Source: Chitinophaga pinensis (lineage in GTDB: Bacteria > Bacteroidota > Bacteroidia > 2-12-FULL-35-15). Taken from it: a stretch of 38,748 bases of DNA. Shown one piece after another: positions 27,378-36,348 of this stretch (position 1 is the first letter of the stretch; the number at the start of each line of letters is the position of its first letter). The notes beneath the pieces are model-generated. The model did no database searches. It was given only the letters and a program-made list of their open reading frames with translations, and was not told where the DNA came from. The position numbers and the translations under genes are program-made. The stretch lies in NCBI GenBank assembly GCA_945885475.1, contig CAMCYR010000028.1, positions 1 to 38,748 of the forward strand, in the 5' to 3' direction.

Positions 27378-28355
27378 CTATCCAAATGTTATTTCAAATA
27401 TACTTCCTCTCGGAGTATTTTCCTTTACTGTGATTATGCCATTGTGGTTTTCTACGATGTGCTTCACAATGAATAAACCCAATCCTGTTCCCTTTGTTTT
27501 TCTTACATCTTCGTTTCCTACACGGTAAAATTTCTGGAAAATAGTAGACTTTTCTGATGCTAAAATACCAACGCCTTCGTCGGCGACAGATAGTAGCACA
27601 TTTTCATTTTGTTTTTTTAATCCAATAGTGATTGTTGAATTTTCAGGAGAATATTTCACAGCATTTTCAAATAAATTTAAAATGATGGAAGGGAAGCTTG
27701 TCCGATCAATATTTAAAGTGATATCAGGATCAATATCTAAAACAACTTTTTGTTTGTAGTTGAATGATTTGATAGTTTGATTCATCCCTTCAGTAATGTA
27801 GTTGGATAAATTGTAGGGCTCCTTATGAAAAGCGAATACACTATTTTCGATTTTAGCGGCAAGTAAAATATTTTCAACTAAATTGTTTAAACGTTCGGTA
27901 TCGCTGATCGCATTGGCAATGATCTCTTTTTGCTTTTCTCTTTCAAGTTCATGTTTTTGCAAGGTTTGCAATTGAAGTTTTGTTGATGCGATAGGTGATT
28001 TTAGTTCGTGTGTAACGGAAAGTAAAAAGTTTTTTTGCTGTTGTGCCAGAGCTGTTTCTTTTTTTAAGGTTTTGCGAATTTGATAACCACCGAGTAATAG
28101 TAGAAATACAAAAACAGCACCTTCACTGGTAATCATAAGCCAGCGTTTATGAAGCTTAGCATTCATTGCATTCCCTTTCGAGATTACTTCTTCGGGATTT
28201 TCACCTTTTAAAAGATTTAATTCTGTTTTTAATCGTGTATTCTCAGAATTTAGCACGAACATTGAATAGGTCCACCACGAAAACTGCAGGAATACGTACG
28301 TTAGCAGTATATAAAACCAAAAAAGGGGTCGCGATTTTTTTGATGCAGCATTCAT
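27378..28355 (-). CDS. Membrane sensor histidine kinase
   Basis: With the start at the ATG at 28355 (MNAASKKSRP) the protein has 325 residues. Two membrane segments (about 11-32 and 77-92) enclose a short periplasmic loop with a helical stretch. The HisKA box is SVTHELKSP (H116), followed by N box LFENAVKYSPEN, G1 VADEGVGI, F box FQKFYRVGNED and G2 KGTGLGLFIVKH. The frame stays open 16 codons upstream, but those codons cross the promoter box (28360-28367), so the shorter start is preferred. It would autophosphorylate and pass the phosphate to a response regulator. None is in the window; an orphan kinase or a distant partner is implied. gpmI follows 22 nt later. Confidence 0.92.
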   Translation of the reverse strand: MNAASKKSRPLFWFYILLTYVFLQFSWWTYSMFVLNSENTRLKTELNLLKGENPEEVISKGNAMNAKLHKRWLMITSEGAVFVFLLLLGGYQIRKTLKKETALAQQQKNFLLSVTHELKSPIASTKLQLQTLQKHELEREKQKEIIANAISDTERLNNLVENILLAAKIENSVFAFHKEPYNLSNYITEGMNQTIKSFNYKQKVVLDIDPDITLNIDRTSFPSIILNLFENAVKYSPENSTITIGLKKQNENVLLSVADEGVGILASEKSTIFQKFYRVGNEDVRKTKGTGLGLFIVKHIVENHNGIITVKENTPRGSIFEITFG

Positions 28356-28384
28356 AGTGTAAAGGTAATAAAAAAGGCTTAATG
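28332..28384. repeat. 53-bp direct repeat, copy A (histidine kinase promoter and first codons)
   Basis: This is identical to 29597-29649 over 53 bp. It contains the start codon of the kinase, its first 8 codons and a -7-like box, TACCTTTA on the minus strand at 28360-28367, 4 nt from the ATG. Confidence 0.95.
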
Positions 28385-28687
28385 CTTTGAGGTAAAAAGT
28401 CATCGCGAAATCGGGTGATTCAAATCACAGCTCGTTTCCTGAAGGGTCAATTTTTTGAGCACGAATTTGTGATTTCTCGGGATAAAAAAAAGATTCAGAT
28501 TTATGATGTTCTTCTTCATAACTCTTTTTCATTTTTCAAATAAGTCATTCAAATTAATATTTATATTTATATTGACCAAACGATTGAACTTCTATAAGCT
28601 CATTAAAATCAATACTAACAACTAGTTAAGTAGAAGTGTTTTATTGTGATGAAGGAATGTCTTTTAACGCGAAATTAAAATTGTACG

Positions 28688-29506
28688 TTATTTATTGTTT
28701 TGCAATCTGTATTCAATACATTTTACACTCGGAATATTCATATAAAATGATGTCGATTTTTTATATGGTTTTTCATATGTTTTATCTCCATTTTCATCAC
28801 TTTCTGTGGATTTCCCTCTGAAGTGTCTGTAATCCATTTCTTTGGCTGAGGATAAATAAAATTCATTATCAACGAAAAATATTTGTGTCGAGTTTTCTTT
28901 AAATGTAAAGGCTAAATAGTTTCTGAAACGTAATGGAGAGTTCGTCATCGTAAAGACTTCACTATAAACTGTCGTTTTCATTTTGGGCTTGTCATTTCTT
29001 GGTAGATTTGTTTTTTTACAATTCAAATCCATATTATAACCGTCACCCGGCATTAAATAAAATTGAGAACGATAATAATTAGATTTTGGCGGAATAAAAG
29101 TAATTCTTTCCAGTTTTATTGAAGAAGAAGTTGTTGTTTCAACTCCTTTATTAATAGTAAAACCAGGTTTAAGTAATGGTCCATTATAATAGTAACCGCT
29201 ATAATAACTTACCATATTTGTTTGAATTTCATCAATCCAATAATTCAGTTTAGAGTCATTATAGATAAAAGATGAGTTTTTCCAGTCAATATAAATTGGC
29301 TTATCAAGTTTGTTGTAAACGGCAAATGACATAATACCATTACTTGCCCAAAAAGAATATGTTATTTTTAATGTATCTGACTCAAAGATAAAGAAGTTAT
29401 CTTTGAATTCAGTGTTTGTAGTTGCAGTGTCAAATATTTGAATAAATGATTTTGCACAACTAACCAAAATAATAGATAATAAAAAGATAATTAGAATTTT
29501 TTTCAT
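28688..29506 (-). CDS. Unrecognised lipoprotein
   Basis: The 272-residue product has a lipoprotein signal peptide with lipobox IILVSC, then a beta-rich globular part with many aromatic residues (SYYSGYYYNGPLLKPGF, NYYRSQFYLMPGDGYNMDLNC). I recognise no family. The pattern resembles small Bacteroidota lipoproteins that are 'exported, unknown function'. It lies between two copies of a 53-bp direct repeat that carries a promoter, with copy B directly upstream, so it may be expressed from the duplicated histidine-kinase promoter. This interval may be an insertion between mutS2 and the kinase gene. Confidence 0.7.
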   Translation of the reverse strand: MKKILIIFLLSIILVSCAKSFIQIFDTATTNTEFKDNFFIFESDTLKITYSFWASNGIMSFAVYNKLDKPIYIDWKNSSFIYNDSKLNYWIDEIQTNMVSYYSGYYYNGPLLKPGFTINKGVETTTSSSIKLERITFIPPKSNYYRSQFYLMPGDGYNMDLNCKKTNLPRNDKPKMKTTVYSEVFTMTNSPLRFRNYLAFTFKENSTQIFFVDNEFYLSSAKEMDYRHFRGKSTESDENGDKTYEKPYKKSTSFYMNIPSVKCIEYRLQNNK

Positions 29507-29566
29507 AGTCTTTGTTAATTAAATTGCAATCTTTTTCGATGTGGTTTTGTAATGCACAATAACTAA

Positions 29567-29620
29567 TTACCTTTTCGAAAAACAAAAGGGTGTTATCGAT
29601 TTTTTTGATGCAGCATTCAT
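29567..29620 (-). pseudogene. Truncated second copy of the histidine kinase 5' end
   Basis: The duplicated start reads MNAASKKS as in the kinase at 28355, then diverges (ITPFCFSKR) and stops after 17 codons. It keeps the -7-like box 4 nt before the ATG. It is a dead relic, or at most a leader peptide upstream of the lipoprotein gene. Confidence 0.75.
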
Positions 29621-29649
29621 AGTGTAAAGGTAATAAAAAAGGCTTAATG
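29597..29649. repeat. 53-bp direct repeat, copy B
   Basis: This is identical to 28332-28384, offset by 1,265 bp and in the same orientation. Weak similarity continues a few bases into the coding side, which suggests that the duplicated unit was originally longer and has decayed. Confidence 0.95.
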
Positions 29650-29785
29650 AATATAGTGAAAAGGGCCATTCTTAAATTAGCTGATTTAGACCAACCTCTG
29701 TTTTCTGGTGGCTTATACTTTTTGAATTATGTTTACAGTAAATTTTCTCAGCCATTTCGAAATGACAGAATAATTCAAATCGCTA

Positions 29786-31867
29786 TTAATCTTTTACTAA
29801 TTCTAGGTTCTCTAGATTAACTATCATTGTTAAATTTCCAAATTTTATATTTACTTTTTCGCCCCTAATTAGCTCTACTAAACCAATTTCTTTCCCATTT
29901 AATACTTTTACTTTGCTGCCCACTTTTAATTCAAGTTTTAAGCGCGAAACTTTTTTCTCTATAAAACTTTTGTTCCTTTTTTGTTTAACTACTTCCTTTT
30001 GTTTGTTATTTTCCGAGGTAATGCCATCAATAAATCGTTTGATTACAACTTTTCTATCTTTGGGGTTATCCCAATGGGTTAATAAGCGTAAATACTTTTG
30101 GCCGTATTCAGCGAGACTAACTAATTCTATTTTTCGTTCGCGTTCACTTTCAATTTTTTCATTAAAATTAGTTAATAGTGTTTCGTATTTTTCTTGTGTT
30201 TTTTTTATTAAAATAGTTTCATTTGCAGTTCTTTCAAATTCTGCATTCAATTTGGTTTTTGTTTGTTGAACTTCCGCCAATAAAACATTTAAATCTACTT
30301 TCTCCTTATCAATTTTTGCTTTCGCCCTTTCTATTAGTTCTTTTGGAAAACCAACTCTTTCTGCAACCTCAAAAGTATAGCTACTTCCTGGTTCACCCAT
30401 AGTTAAAATATATTTTGGTTGCAGGGTTTCTAAATCAAACAACATACTTCCATTTGTAACGCCATCTAATTTGTTTGCTAATAATTTTACATTTGGAAAA
30501 TGTGTGGTGATAATTCCAACTGTTTTTGATTTCACTAATTCCTCTAGCACAACTTCTGCCATTGCTCCGCCTAATTCAGGATCAGTTCCGCTTCCAAATT
30601 CATCCATCAGCACTAAAGTTTTCCGATTAACCTGCTTTAAAATAGTTAACATGTTTTTTAAACGCGCACTGTAAGTACTTAATTCATTTTCTATACTTTG
30701 TGTGTCGCCAATATCAATTAAAATATGCTTAAAGAAACTCATGACCGAATTTTCAGCCATACTTACTAATAAACCCGATTGCAGCATTGTTTGTAATAAG
30801 CCAACTGTTTTTAAGGTAATTGATTTACCACCTGCATTTGGTCCAGATATAATCACTAAATGATTTTCGGAATTTAAATGAATGTTAAGTGGAACCGTTT
30901 GTTTTTTTTGTTCTTTATTTTTTAAAAATAAAATAGGATGAAATGCCTTATTAAGTTTTAATTCTGAATTTGATGAAATAGCCGGCAATGATGCGTTAAT
31001 GAGTGCTGCATATTTTGCTTTTGCTTTCAAAAAATCTAATTCAATCAATAATTCATAATATTGTTTTAATTGATAGGAGAAAGGTCTTATCGTCTCTGTC
31101 AGTTCTCTTAAAATGCGATTAATTTCTCTACGCTCATCAATTTCTAATTCTGAAATATCATTATTGATACTGATTGTTGCTGCTGGCTCTATAAAAATGG
31201 TTTTCTCAGTATGGCTTTTATTATGAACAAATCCACCTACTTCTGATTTATGATCTATCATTACAGCTAAGGTCCTTCTGCCATTAAAAAAACCTTCCTC
31301 GGTGTCTCTAATTATGCCAAGTTTTCGAAGTTCATTCACTTGTTTATTGAATTTACTATCGCTTTCTCTTCTTTTTTCGGATAGTAACTTTCTTATTTTT
31401 TGAAGTTCTTTTGAAGCGGAGCTTTTCACCATAGCGTCGAAATCAATTATTTGTTCAATCTCTGAAACAATAATTTTGTTTTCATTTAATCCATTTGTTA
31501 ATTGGGCTAAATAAGGTAAACTTTGCGCTGTATTTTTTAAAAAACGTATAGCGGTATTGCTAATTTCGGTGGATGCTTTTAGTAACAAAAATTGTTCTTC
31601 AAGTGGCATGCTTCCTTCTAAACTTAATAAGGATACTTCCTTACGGAAATCTGTAAATTGGATATTAGGAAAGAAGGAATCGCTAAGAATAATATTTTTC
31701 AGTTCTGCAACTCGATGTAATTCAGTGGTTAATTGAACATGGTCATCAAATATGTTTATTTGCGAGGCTTTGTTTTTAGCACCTTCACTAAAACAGAAAT
31801 CAGAGACATGTTTTTTGATTTTATAAAACTCTAATAATTCAAGGGATTCAGACGCTATGATTTTCAT
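29786..31867 (-). CDS. mutS2: MutS2-family ATPase lacking the Smr domain
   Basis: The 693-residue protein has the MutS2 order: a helical core/clamp (FDAMVKSSASKELQKIRKLL, then GGFVHNKSHTEKTIFIEP), Walker A SGPNAGGKSITLKT (342-349), the signature STYSARLKN, Walker B LVLMDEFGSGTDPELGG (418-430) and TTHFPNVK. A long coiled coil (about 520-590) is followed by a small KOW-like domain ending VGSKVKVLNGKEIGLV...LELVKD. The mismatch-binding domain I of MutS1 is absent. The C-terminal Smr nuclease domain of canonical MutS2 is also missing; the protein ends after the KOW-like part. MutS2 acts in suppressing recombination and, in some bacteria, in rescue of collided ribosomes. An Smr-less form could not cleave by itself. 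Confidence 0.9.
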   Translation of the reverse strand: MKIIASESLELLEFYKIKKHVSDFCFSEGAKNKASQINIFDDHVQLTTELHRVAELKNIILSDSFFPNIQFTDFRKEVSLLSLEGSMPLEEQFLLLKASTEISNTAIRFLKNTAQSLPYLAQLTNGLNENKIIVSEIEQIIDFDAMVKSSASKELQKIRKLLSEKRRESDSKFNKQVNELRKLGIIRDTEEGFFNGRRTLAVMIDHKSEVGGFVHNKSHTEKTIFIEPAATISINNDISELEIDERREINRILRELTETIRPFSYQLKQYYELLIELDFLKAKAKYAALINASLPAISSNSELKLNKAFHPILFLKNKEQKKQTVPLNIHLNSENHLVIISGPNAGGKSITLKTVGLLQTMLQSGLLVSMAENSVMSFFKHILIDIGDTQSIENELSTYSARLKNMLTILKQVNRKTLVLMDEFGSGTDPELGGAMAEVVLEELVKSKTVGIITTHFPNVKLLANKLDGVTNGSMLFDLETLQPKYILTMGEPGSSYTFEVAERVGFPKELIERAKAKIDKEKVDLNVLLAEVQQTKTKLNAEFERTANETILIKKTQEKYETLLTNFNEKIESERERKIELVSLAEYGQKYLRLLTHWDNPKDRKVVIKRFIDGITSENNKQKEVVKQKRNKSFIEKKVSRLKLELKVGSKVKVLNGKEIGLVELIRGEKVNIKFGNLTMIVNLENLELVKD

Positions 31868-32263
31868 ATAACAATTAAAATTAGGTCTTTATTAAACAAA
31901 CAAATTTGTTTAAAGTTTATAAGGAAAAATAGAAGTTAATATCCTTTAACGATTTTATCACTAGTTTTTGTTTTCCTTTTGTTTTCCGTTGACCCTTATT
32001 CGTACTTTATATAAAAAAATTAAACAGGAATGAATTTTCGCTCAGAATAATAGAGCATGGCTTCGATTCAAAAAGAGTAAGTTCTACAGCGATTACTACT
32101 TTATAAATCCTGTAGCGCTTCAATTTCTTTGTCAGTTCTTTTTAGCATGGAACTTATTTATCAACGATGAGCAAAATGTTTAATTAATTTTTAAGTCAGT
32201 ACTCATAATGATGGTTAGCACATTCTATCTAATTTTCATTACAAATAAGTCTTTCAAGGGGAA

Positions 32264-32303
32264 TAAAAAAAGGGATAAACTCAAAAATATTAGTTTGTCC
32301 CTT
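32264..32303 (-). terminator. Minus-strand terminator
   Basis: A 12-bp stem (AAGGGATAAACT, 32270-32281, with AGTTTGTCCCTT, 32292-32303, one G-U) with a 10-nt loop. On the minus strand it ends in seven T. No gene is recognised between it and the terminator at 32441-32475. Confidence 0.8.
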
Positions 32304-32366
32304 TGGTTTGAGTCGGATGGATTATTCGCTCCGCTCATGATCCCTCCTAACTGAGAGTCAAAATGT

Positions 32367-32395
32367 AAAATCAGCTGCTGCGCATTGATTTTTTA
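32367..32395 (+). terminator. Terminator-like hairpin, plus strand
   Basis: AAAATCA (32367-32373) pairs with TGATTTT (32386-32392) around a GC-rich loop, and T residues continue on the 3' side. No plus-strand gene is known upstream of it. Confidence 0.4.
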
Positions 32396-32440
32396 GTTTA
32401 AACATATTCTTTCGAAAGCACGCTTGCATCGTTTCGATAT

Positions 32441-32475
32441 AAACAAAAAAAATCCCACACTAGGTATGGGATTTT
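32441..32475 (-). terminator. Minus-strand terminator after the Asp-box lipoprotein operon
   Basis: AAAATCCCA (32449-32457) pairs with TGGGATTTT (32467-32475). On the minus strand the stem runs into eight T. It lies about 190 nt downstream of the last gene of the TonB-receptor group and is its most likely end. Confidence 0.8.
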
Positions 32476-32666
32476 GCATTCATCTGTGGACTTCACAGAC
32501 AAAATCTCGAACCAGTTACTAAAGGACATTGAAATACTTTCGGAATTAAAACGATATATTTCAAGCCATTAGTTGCCAAATCTTGACCTTTAACCATTGG
32601 TCTTTTTGTTTTGTATTTTATATGCCTGAACAAAGTCAAAGATGAGACTGACATCTTTTTTTTCTT

Positions 32667-33893
32667 TCACAACGCGACTATTTTATAAATCACATTTATT
32701 TTGTCTTTATTCCTTTGCTTATATGCAACAAATACATTCTTTTCATCAACTGGTTTAATAACTGCAAATTCTGCTAAAGCATCTTCTACGGAAACAAATT
32801 TTGTAGTGATAATTTTTCCTTCGGGGTCTCTTTCTTGCAATCCAATCCGGGCATTAAATTTATCACCTTTCTTTACAGTCTGATCCCAAACAATAACAAT
32901 GTTTCCATTTGGAAGGCTTGTAATCTGTGGATGTTTTGCAGAAGGATTAGTTGATACACTATCCCTTTGGGAAAAAGTTTTTCCTAAATCTTTGGAATTG
33001 CAATAAAACACACCTTCACCGCCTCCCATAGTGTACCATGCAAAGTGCATACCTATTTTGTTTTGTGTTTCAGTTGGTCCGGTATGCGGACAGCCATTAA
33101 TTACCCAATTGTCGGCACTAATTCTTACAGGCGAAGAGAAAGTCTGTCCTCCATCAGTTGAAACAATCTGAACCATATCACGAATAGAGTCATTTATTAT
33201 ATCACGGTAAGAGGCGTGGACGTTCCCTTTATCATCAATAAACAAATCAGTACGACAACATGGGCAGCATGTTTCACCAATGGCTTTCTCATTTTGAAAA
33301 CCATTCTTTCCATTTGTTTCAGCGCAAAATAAAGTTGAGCCTTCTTTGGTTTTATCACCCCGGTTATCAAGCCAAAGAACCATTGCTTCTCCATTGGGAA
33401 GAAGTTCCATATCGAAATAACGCTGATCATAAGCCGAAGTGTCTTTAACAAGAGCAATGGGATCAGCCCATGTTTTACCTTCATCAAAAGATTGGGAATA
33501 ATAAACTAAGCCTGAATATTTACTTTTAGGATTTGAATTACTAACTCCCCACATGGCAATAACTCCACCATCGGGTTTAAAAATAATTTTAGGCAGATTT
33601 TCTCCATGTGGATGAATATCCTTACTTGAAGAAATTTCAATTGGCTTTGCAAAAGTACTTCCCTTATCCTCAGATATGGCATAACACATTATTGCCACGC
33701 TGTCGTTAAGTTCCTTTACCCAACTCATAACTGTATTCCCTTTATTATCTGTTGTAAGATAAGGACATGAAGTTTTAGAAGTTGTATCGGTAGCAACAGT
33801 TTTTTCTGAATACGAATATGTTTGTTCTTTTGGTCTGTCAGTGCATGAATACATTGATGAAATCAGCACACATGCAATAAGTAGTTTTCTCAT
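32667..33893 (-). CDS. Asp-box (BNR) beta-propeller lipoprotein with CCPCC motif
   Basis: With the start at the ATG at 33893 (MRKLLIACVL) the 408-residue product has a lipobox SMYSC (C17), placed 4 nt after the TonB receptor stop; an upstream in-frame start inside the receptor gene is rejected. Four Asp boxes SxDxGxTF/W occur at 74-81, 135-142, 245-252 and 300-307, giving a sialidase-type six-blade propeller. The unusual feature is a Cys cluster ETCCPCCRTD (CCPCC at 209-213), with GCPHTGP at 268 nearby. The sialidase catalytic arginine triad is not evident, so a glycosidase role is doubtful. With a Cys-rich small protein and a TonB receptor in the same operon, binding of a metal or metal complex at the outer membrane is the favoured inference. 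Confidence 0.8.
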   Translation of the reverse strand: MRKLLIACVLISSMYSCTDRPKEQTYSYSEKTVATDTTSKTSCPYLTTDNKGNTVMSWVKELNDSVAIMCYAISEDKGSTFAKPIEISSSKDIHPHGENLPKIIFKPDGGVIAMWGVSNSNPKSKYSGLVYYSQSFDEGKTWADPIALVKDTSAYDQRYFDMELLPNGEAMVLWLDNRGDKTKEGSTLFCAETNGKNGFQNEKAIGETCCPCCRTDLFIDDKGNVHASYRDIINDSIRDMVQIVSTDGGQTFSSPVRISADNWVINGCPHTGPTETQNKIGMHFAWYTMGGGEGVFYCNSKDLGKTFSQRDSVSTNPSAKHPQITSLPNGNIVIVWDQTVKKGDKFNARIGLQERDPEGKIITTKFVSVEDALAEFAVIKPVDEKNVFVAYKQRNKDKINVIYKIVAL

Positions 33894-33897
33894 TTTA

Positions 33898-36264
33898 TTA
33901 TTTTTTTCCTGTGAAATTATACTGCAAACCAAAAACAAAAGTACGTGGAGGAGCAGGTGTAAAATTAGTACGACTGGTTGAAGCGTTACCTCTTGTAGCA
34001 TTAAAAGCGTATAATTCATCAGTAGCGTTCATTACATTACAAAACACTTCAATGCCTTTCCATTGATAACCTATTCTAACGTTAAGCACACTTATTCCTT
34101 TAGCACCAAAGACACCTTTATCATCATATTTTACATTGTTAACCTGATCCTGATACCAAGAGCTCATATGCTGCCATTCTACTCCAACTCTTAATCCTTT
34201 TACATATTTGGGTTTGTAAACGATTTCGCTGTTCGCAATCCATGAGGGAGCGCTTGGCATCATTTTACCATTTACATCTTTAACAAGATCCGTTGATTTT
34301 GTACTTAATATAAATTCATCAAAACGATGCATTGCGTTTGTTCCGCTGAAACGAATCATCCACTCAGAAGTTGGACGAAAGGTTGCACCGTATTCAACAC
34401 CTTGATGAGTGGTTTTTCCGGCACTCTGATAATCCGTAGAGTTATCGGGCTGGCGAATACTAAGCAATTCGTTTCTTCCAAGCAGCTGATAAAAAGTAAT
34501 ATCCAAATCCAGTTTATTTCTGAATAAACTTACCCAACCACCTGCTTCATAATTGGTGAACTGTGCAGGTGTTAAATTATAATAGAATTCGGCAGGATTT
34601 GTATTTGGCTTCTTAACGAAGATGGAAGTAAGTCCCGGAGGCGAAAACCCTTTTGCATAATTCGCATATATTCCTGCATTGGATGTTATTTTATAAGTAA
34701 CACCTACTTTAGGAGAAAACTGCTCAAAGGATTTGATACCGGAGCTTGCATCTAAATAATTGTTGTAATCAAATGACATTACATCGTAACGTCCTCCCAA
34801 AGTTATAGATAACTTTTTTATTGGTTTTATTTCTGCCTGAGCATACGCTGCATAGTTTAAAAGTGTAGCAGAATAATCCGCTAACTTAATATCAGGTCGT
34901 TCCTTACTGATTGTGTATTTCTCAACTGATAATCCGTCCGGACGTAATTGAGCATCAAGGTCGATCTGGTAAGCGTTGTATGTGGTTGGAGAATTATCAA
35001 GACTTACACCTGCTATAATTTTTGTTCTGATTGGTTTAATATCAGCAGCATGTTGTAAAATAAAACCCTTACTTGTTAGACTGTTAACATTTACTTGTCC
35101 TGTTGCAGTTGGCTTTCCTGTTGTCCAACGAATAGAATATGCAGGGTTTTGTCCAATGGAATTATCCCTATAAAACAAATGTAATGTGGTATTATTGTTT
35201 TCATTCCATTTATGTTCAACTGAAAATCGAGTTCGGATTGATTTAACTTTTCTATAAGTAAAATCAGTTGAGCTTACGTAATTTCTTGAATAAAAAGCAA
35301 CACTATCAACACTTCCTCCTGTATGAGAATAATAATCGTTAAATGAACCTGCTAAAATCAATTTTGTTTTTTTTGTTAGATCATAATCGAGACGTCCATT
35401 GATGGAATTTTTATCATAATCAGAATTAGTCATCCACCCATTGCGTTGTTGAGCATAAAAACCACCAACATAAAAACCTAATTTTTTTGTGATCAATCCT
35501 CCTGCTCCATACTGCGCTCGTTTATAACCAAAGTTGTCAACTTGAACACCAATCTTTGCAGTTAATACAGCAGTAGGTTTTTGAGTAATAAAATTGATTG
35601 CTCCTCCTACTGCTTCAGGACCATATAGTGATGAAGCAGGACCTTTAACAACTTCAATATTTGAGATTGCAAAAATATTCATCTCAATTAAAGCGTTGTG
35701 ATTAAAAACTCCCATCGGTCGCATTGGAATTCCATCTTCCATGTACAAATAATAATTACTTGTACCCATCGGTTGCCTGATAGACATTCCATGCTGTTCG
35801 TTGTTCAAGTTAAGCATTGCAACTCCTGATACTTTATTAATTAGCTCTGCTATAAGAGTTGGCTTTGTATCATTTATAGTTGTTGCAGATATTTTACTGA
35901 TTGCAACAGGAATGTCCGACCGTGTTTGAGCATCTCGGCTTGCTGTTACTAAGACTTCCTGCATATTAGTTGTCGAAGGTGCAAGAGCGATGTTGAGATT
36001 TTGCCCCTGCTCTGCTTTGAACCCCTCTGCTTTATAACCGATGTATCGAACCTCGATACTATCAAATGGCTGTTCATTAGAAATTGTGAACTGACCATTG
36101 CCATTAGTAGTAATACCTATTTGAGTGTTGGGAATTACAATTGTTACCCCAGCGAGTGGTTCTTTTGTTACTTTGTCAAATACTTTACCCGAAATTGTAA
36201 TTTGAGCAAAGGCAATATTGATGAACATCAGTAATGATGCCATCAAACAATATATTTTTTTCAT
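33898..36264 (-). CDS. TonB-dependent outer-membrane receptor
   Basis: A signal peptide (LLMFINIAFAQ) precedes a carboxypeptidase-regulatory-like domain (ISGKVFDKVTKEPLAGVTI...VRYIGYKAE). The plug (MQEVLVTASRDAQ, PTLIAELINKVSGVAML, VEVVKGPASSLYGPEAVGGAINFIT-type motif) and a 22-strand barrel follow, including the conserved FSPKVGVTYKI and the terminal VFGLQYNF. At 788 residues it is of normal size for receptors of siderophores, cobalamin or metal complexes. It has no SusD partner, which argues against glycan uptake. The lipoprotein gene starts 4 nt after its stop, and a small Cys-rich protein gene lies 84 nt upstream in the same direction. The substrate is not visible; context suggests a metal or metal chelate. 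Confidence 0.93.
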   Translation of the reverse strand: MKKIYCLMASLLMFINIAFAQITISGKVFDKVTKEPLAGVTIVIPNTQIGITTNGNGQFTISNEQPFDSIEVRYIGYKAEGFKAEQGQNLNIALAPSTTNMQEVLVTASRDAQTRSDIPVAISKISATTINDTKPTLIAELINKVSGVAMLNLNNEQHGMSIRQPMGTSNYYLYMEDGIPMRPMGVFNHNALIEMNIFAISNIEVVKGPASSLYGPEAVGGAINFITQKPTAVLTAKIGVQVDNFGYKRAQYGAGGLITKKLGFYVGGFYAQQRNGWMTNSDYDKNSINGRLDYDLTKKTKLILAGSFNDYYSHTGGSVDSVAFYSRNYVSSTDFTYRKVKSIRTRFSVEHKWNENNNTTLHLFYRDNSIGQNPAYSIRWTTGKPTATGQVNVNSLTSKGFILQHAADIKPIRTKIIAGVSLDNSPTTYNAYQIDLDAQLRPDGLSVEKYTISKERPDIKLADYSATLLNYAAYAQAEIKPIKKLSITLGGRYDVMSFDYNNYLDASSGIKSFEQFSPKVGVTYKITSNAGIYANYAKGFSPPGLTSIFVKKPNTNPAEFYYNLTPAQFTNYEAGGWVSLFRNKLDLDITFYQLLGRNELLSIRQPDNSTDYQSAGKTTHQGVEYGATFRPTSEWMIRFSGTNAMHRFDEFILSTKSTDLVKDVNGKMMPSAPSWIANSEIVYKPKYVKGLRVGVEWQHMSSWYQDQVNNVKYDDKGVFGAKGISVLNVRIGYQWKGIEVFCNVMNATDELYAFNATRGNASTSRTNFTPAPPRTFVFGLQYNFTGKK

Positions 36265-36348
36265 TGTCTTTTGGTTTATCTAAATAATAAATAAGTAAAT
36301 ACTGAAAAGAGAAAATTTCTCAATTCAGATTAAATAAAAATATGAAGC

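Larger units (their letters stand above)
31868..32666. other. 800-nt non-coding, hairpin-rich region
   Basis: No credible protein gene is seen. It holds several stem-loops: a strong minus-strand terminator at 32264-32303, a plus-orientation hairpin with T-run at 32367-32395, another minus-strand terminator at 32441-32475, and a 6-bp hairpin TCTGTG/CACAGA at 32483-32499. The stretch from 32264 to 32440, bounded by two minus-strand terminators, could contain a small RNA gene. The motif TCGAACCA at 32507-32514 recurs at 37094-37101 beside the recombinase remnant. It may be the scar of a lost mobile element. Confidence 0.5.

Noticed and set aside
32228-32338. Small minus-strand ORF after a GGAGG sequence (starting MSGANNPSDS)
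   Set aside because: It runs through a strong terminator hairpin and has no recognisable product, although the GGAGG spacing is good.
32507-32514. tRNA T-loop-like GGTTCGA on the minus strand (also near 37094)
   Set aside because: No acceptor, D-arm or anticodon-arm pairing can be drawn around it.
32667-33893. Active sialidase
   Set aside because: Asp boxes are structural and the catalytic arginine triad was not found; the Cys cluster and operon context point elsewhere.
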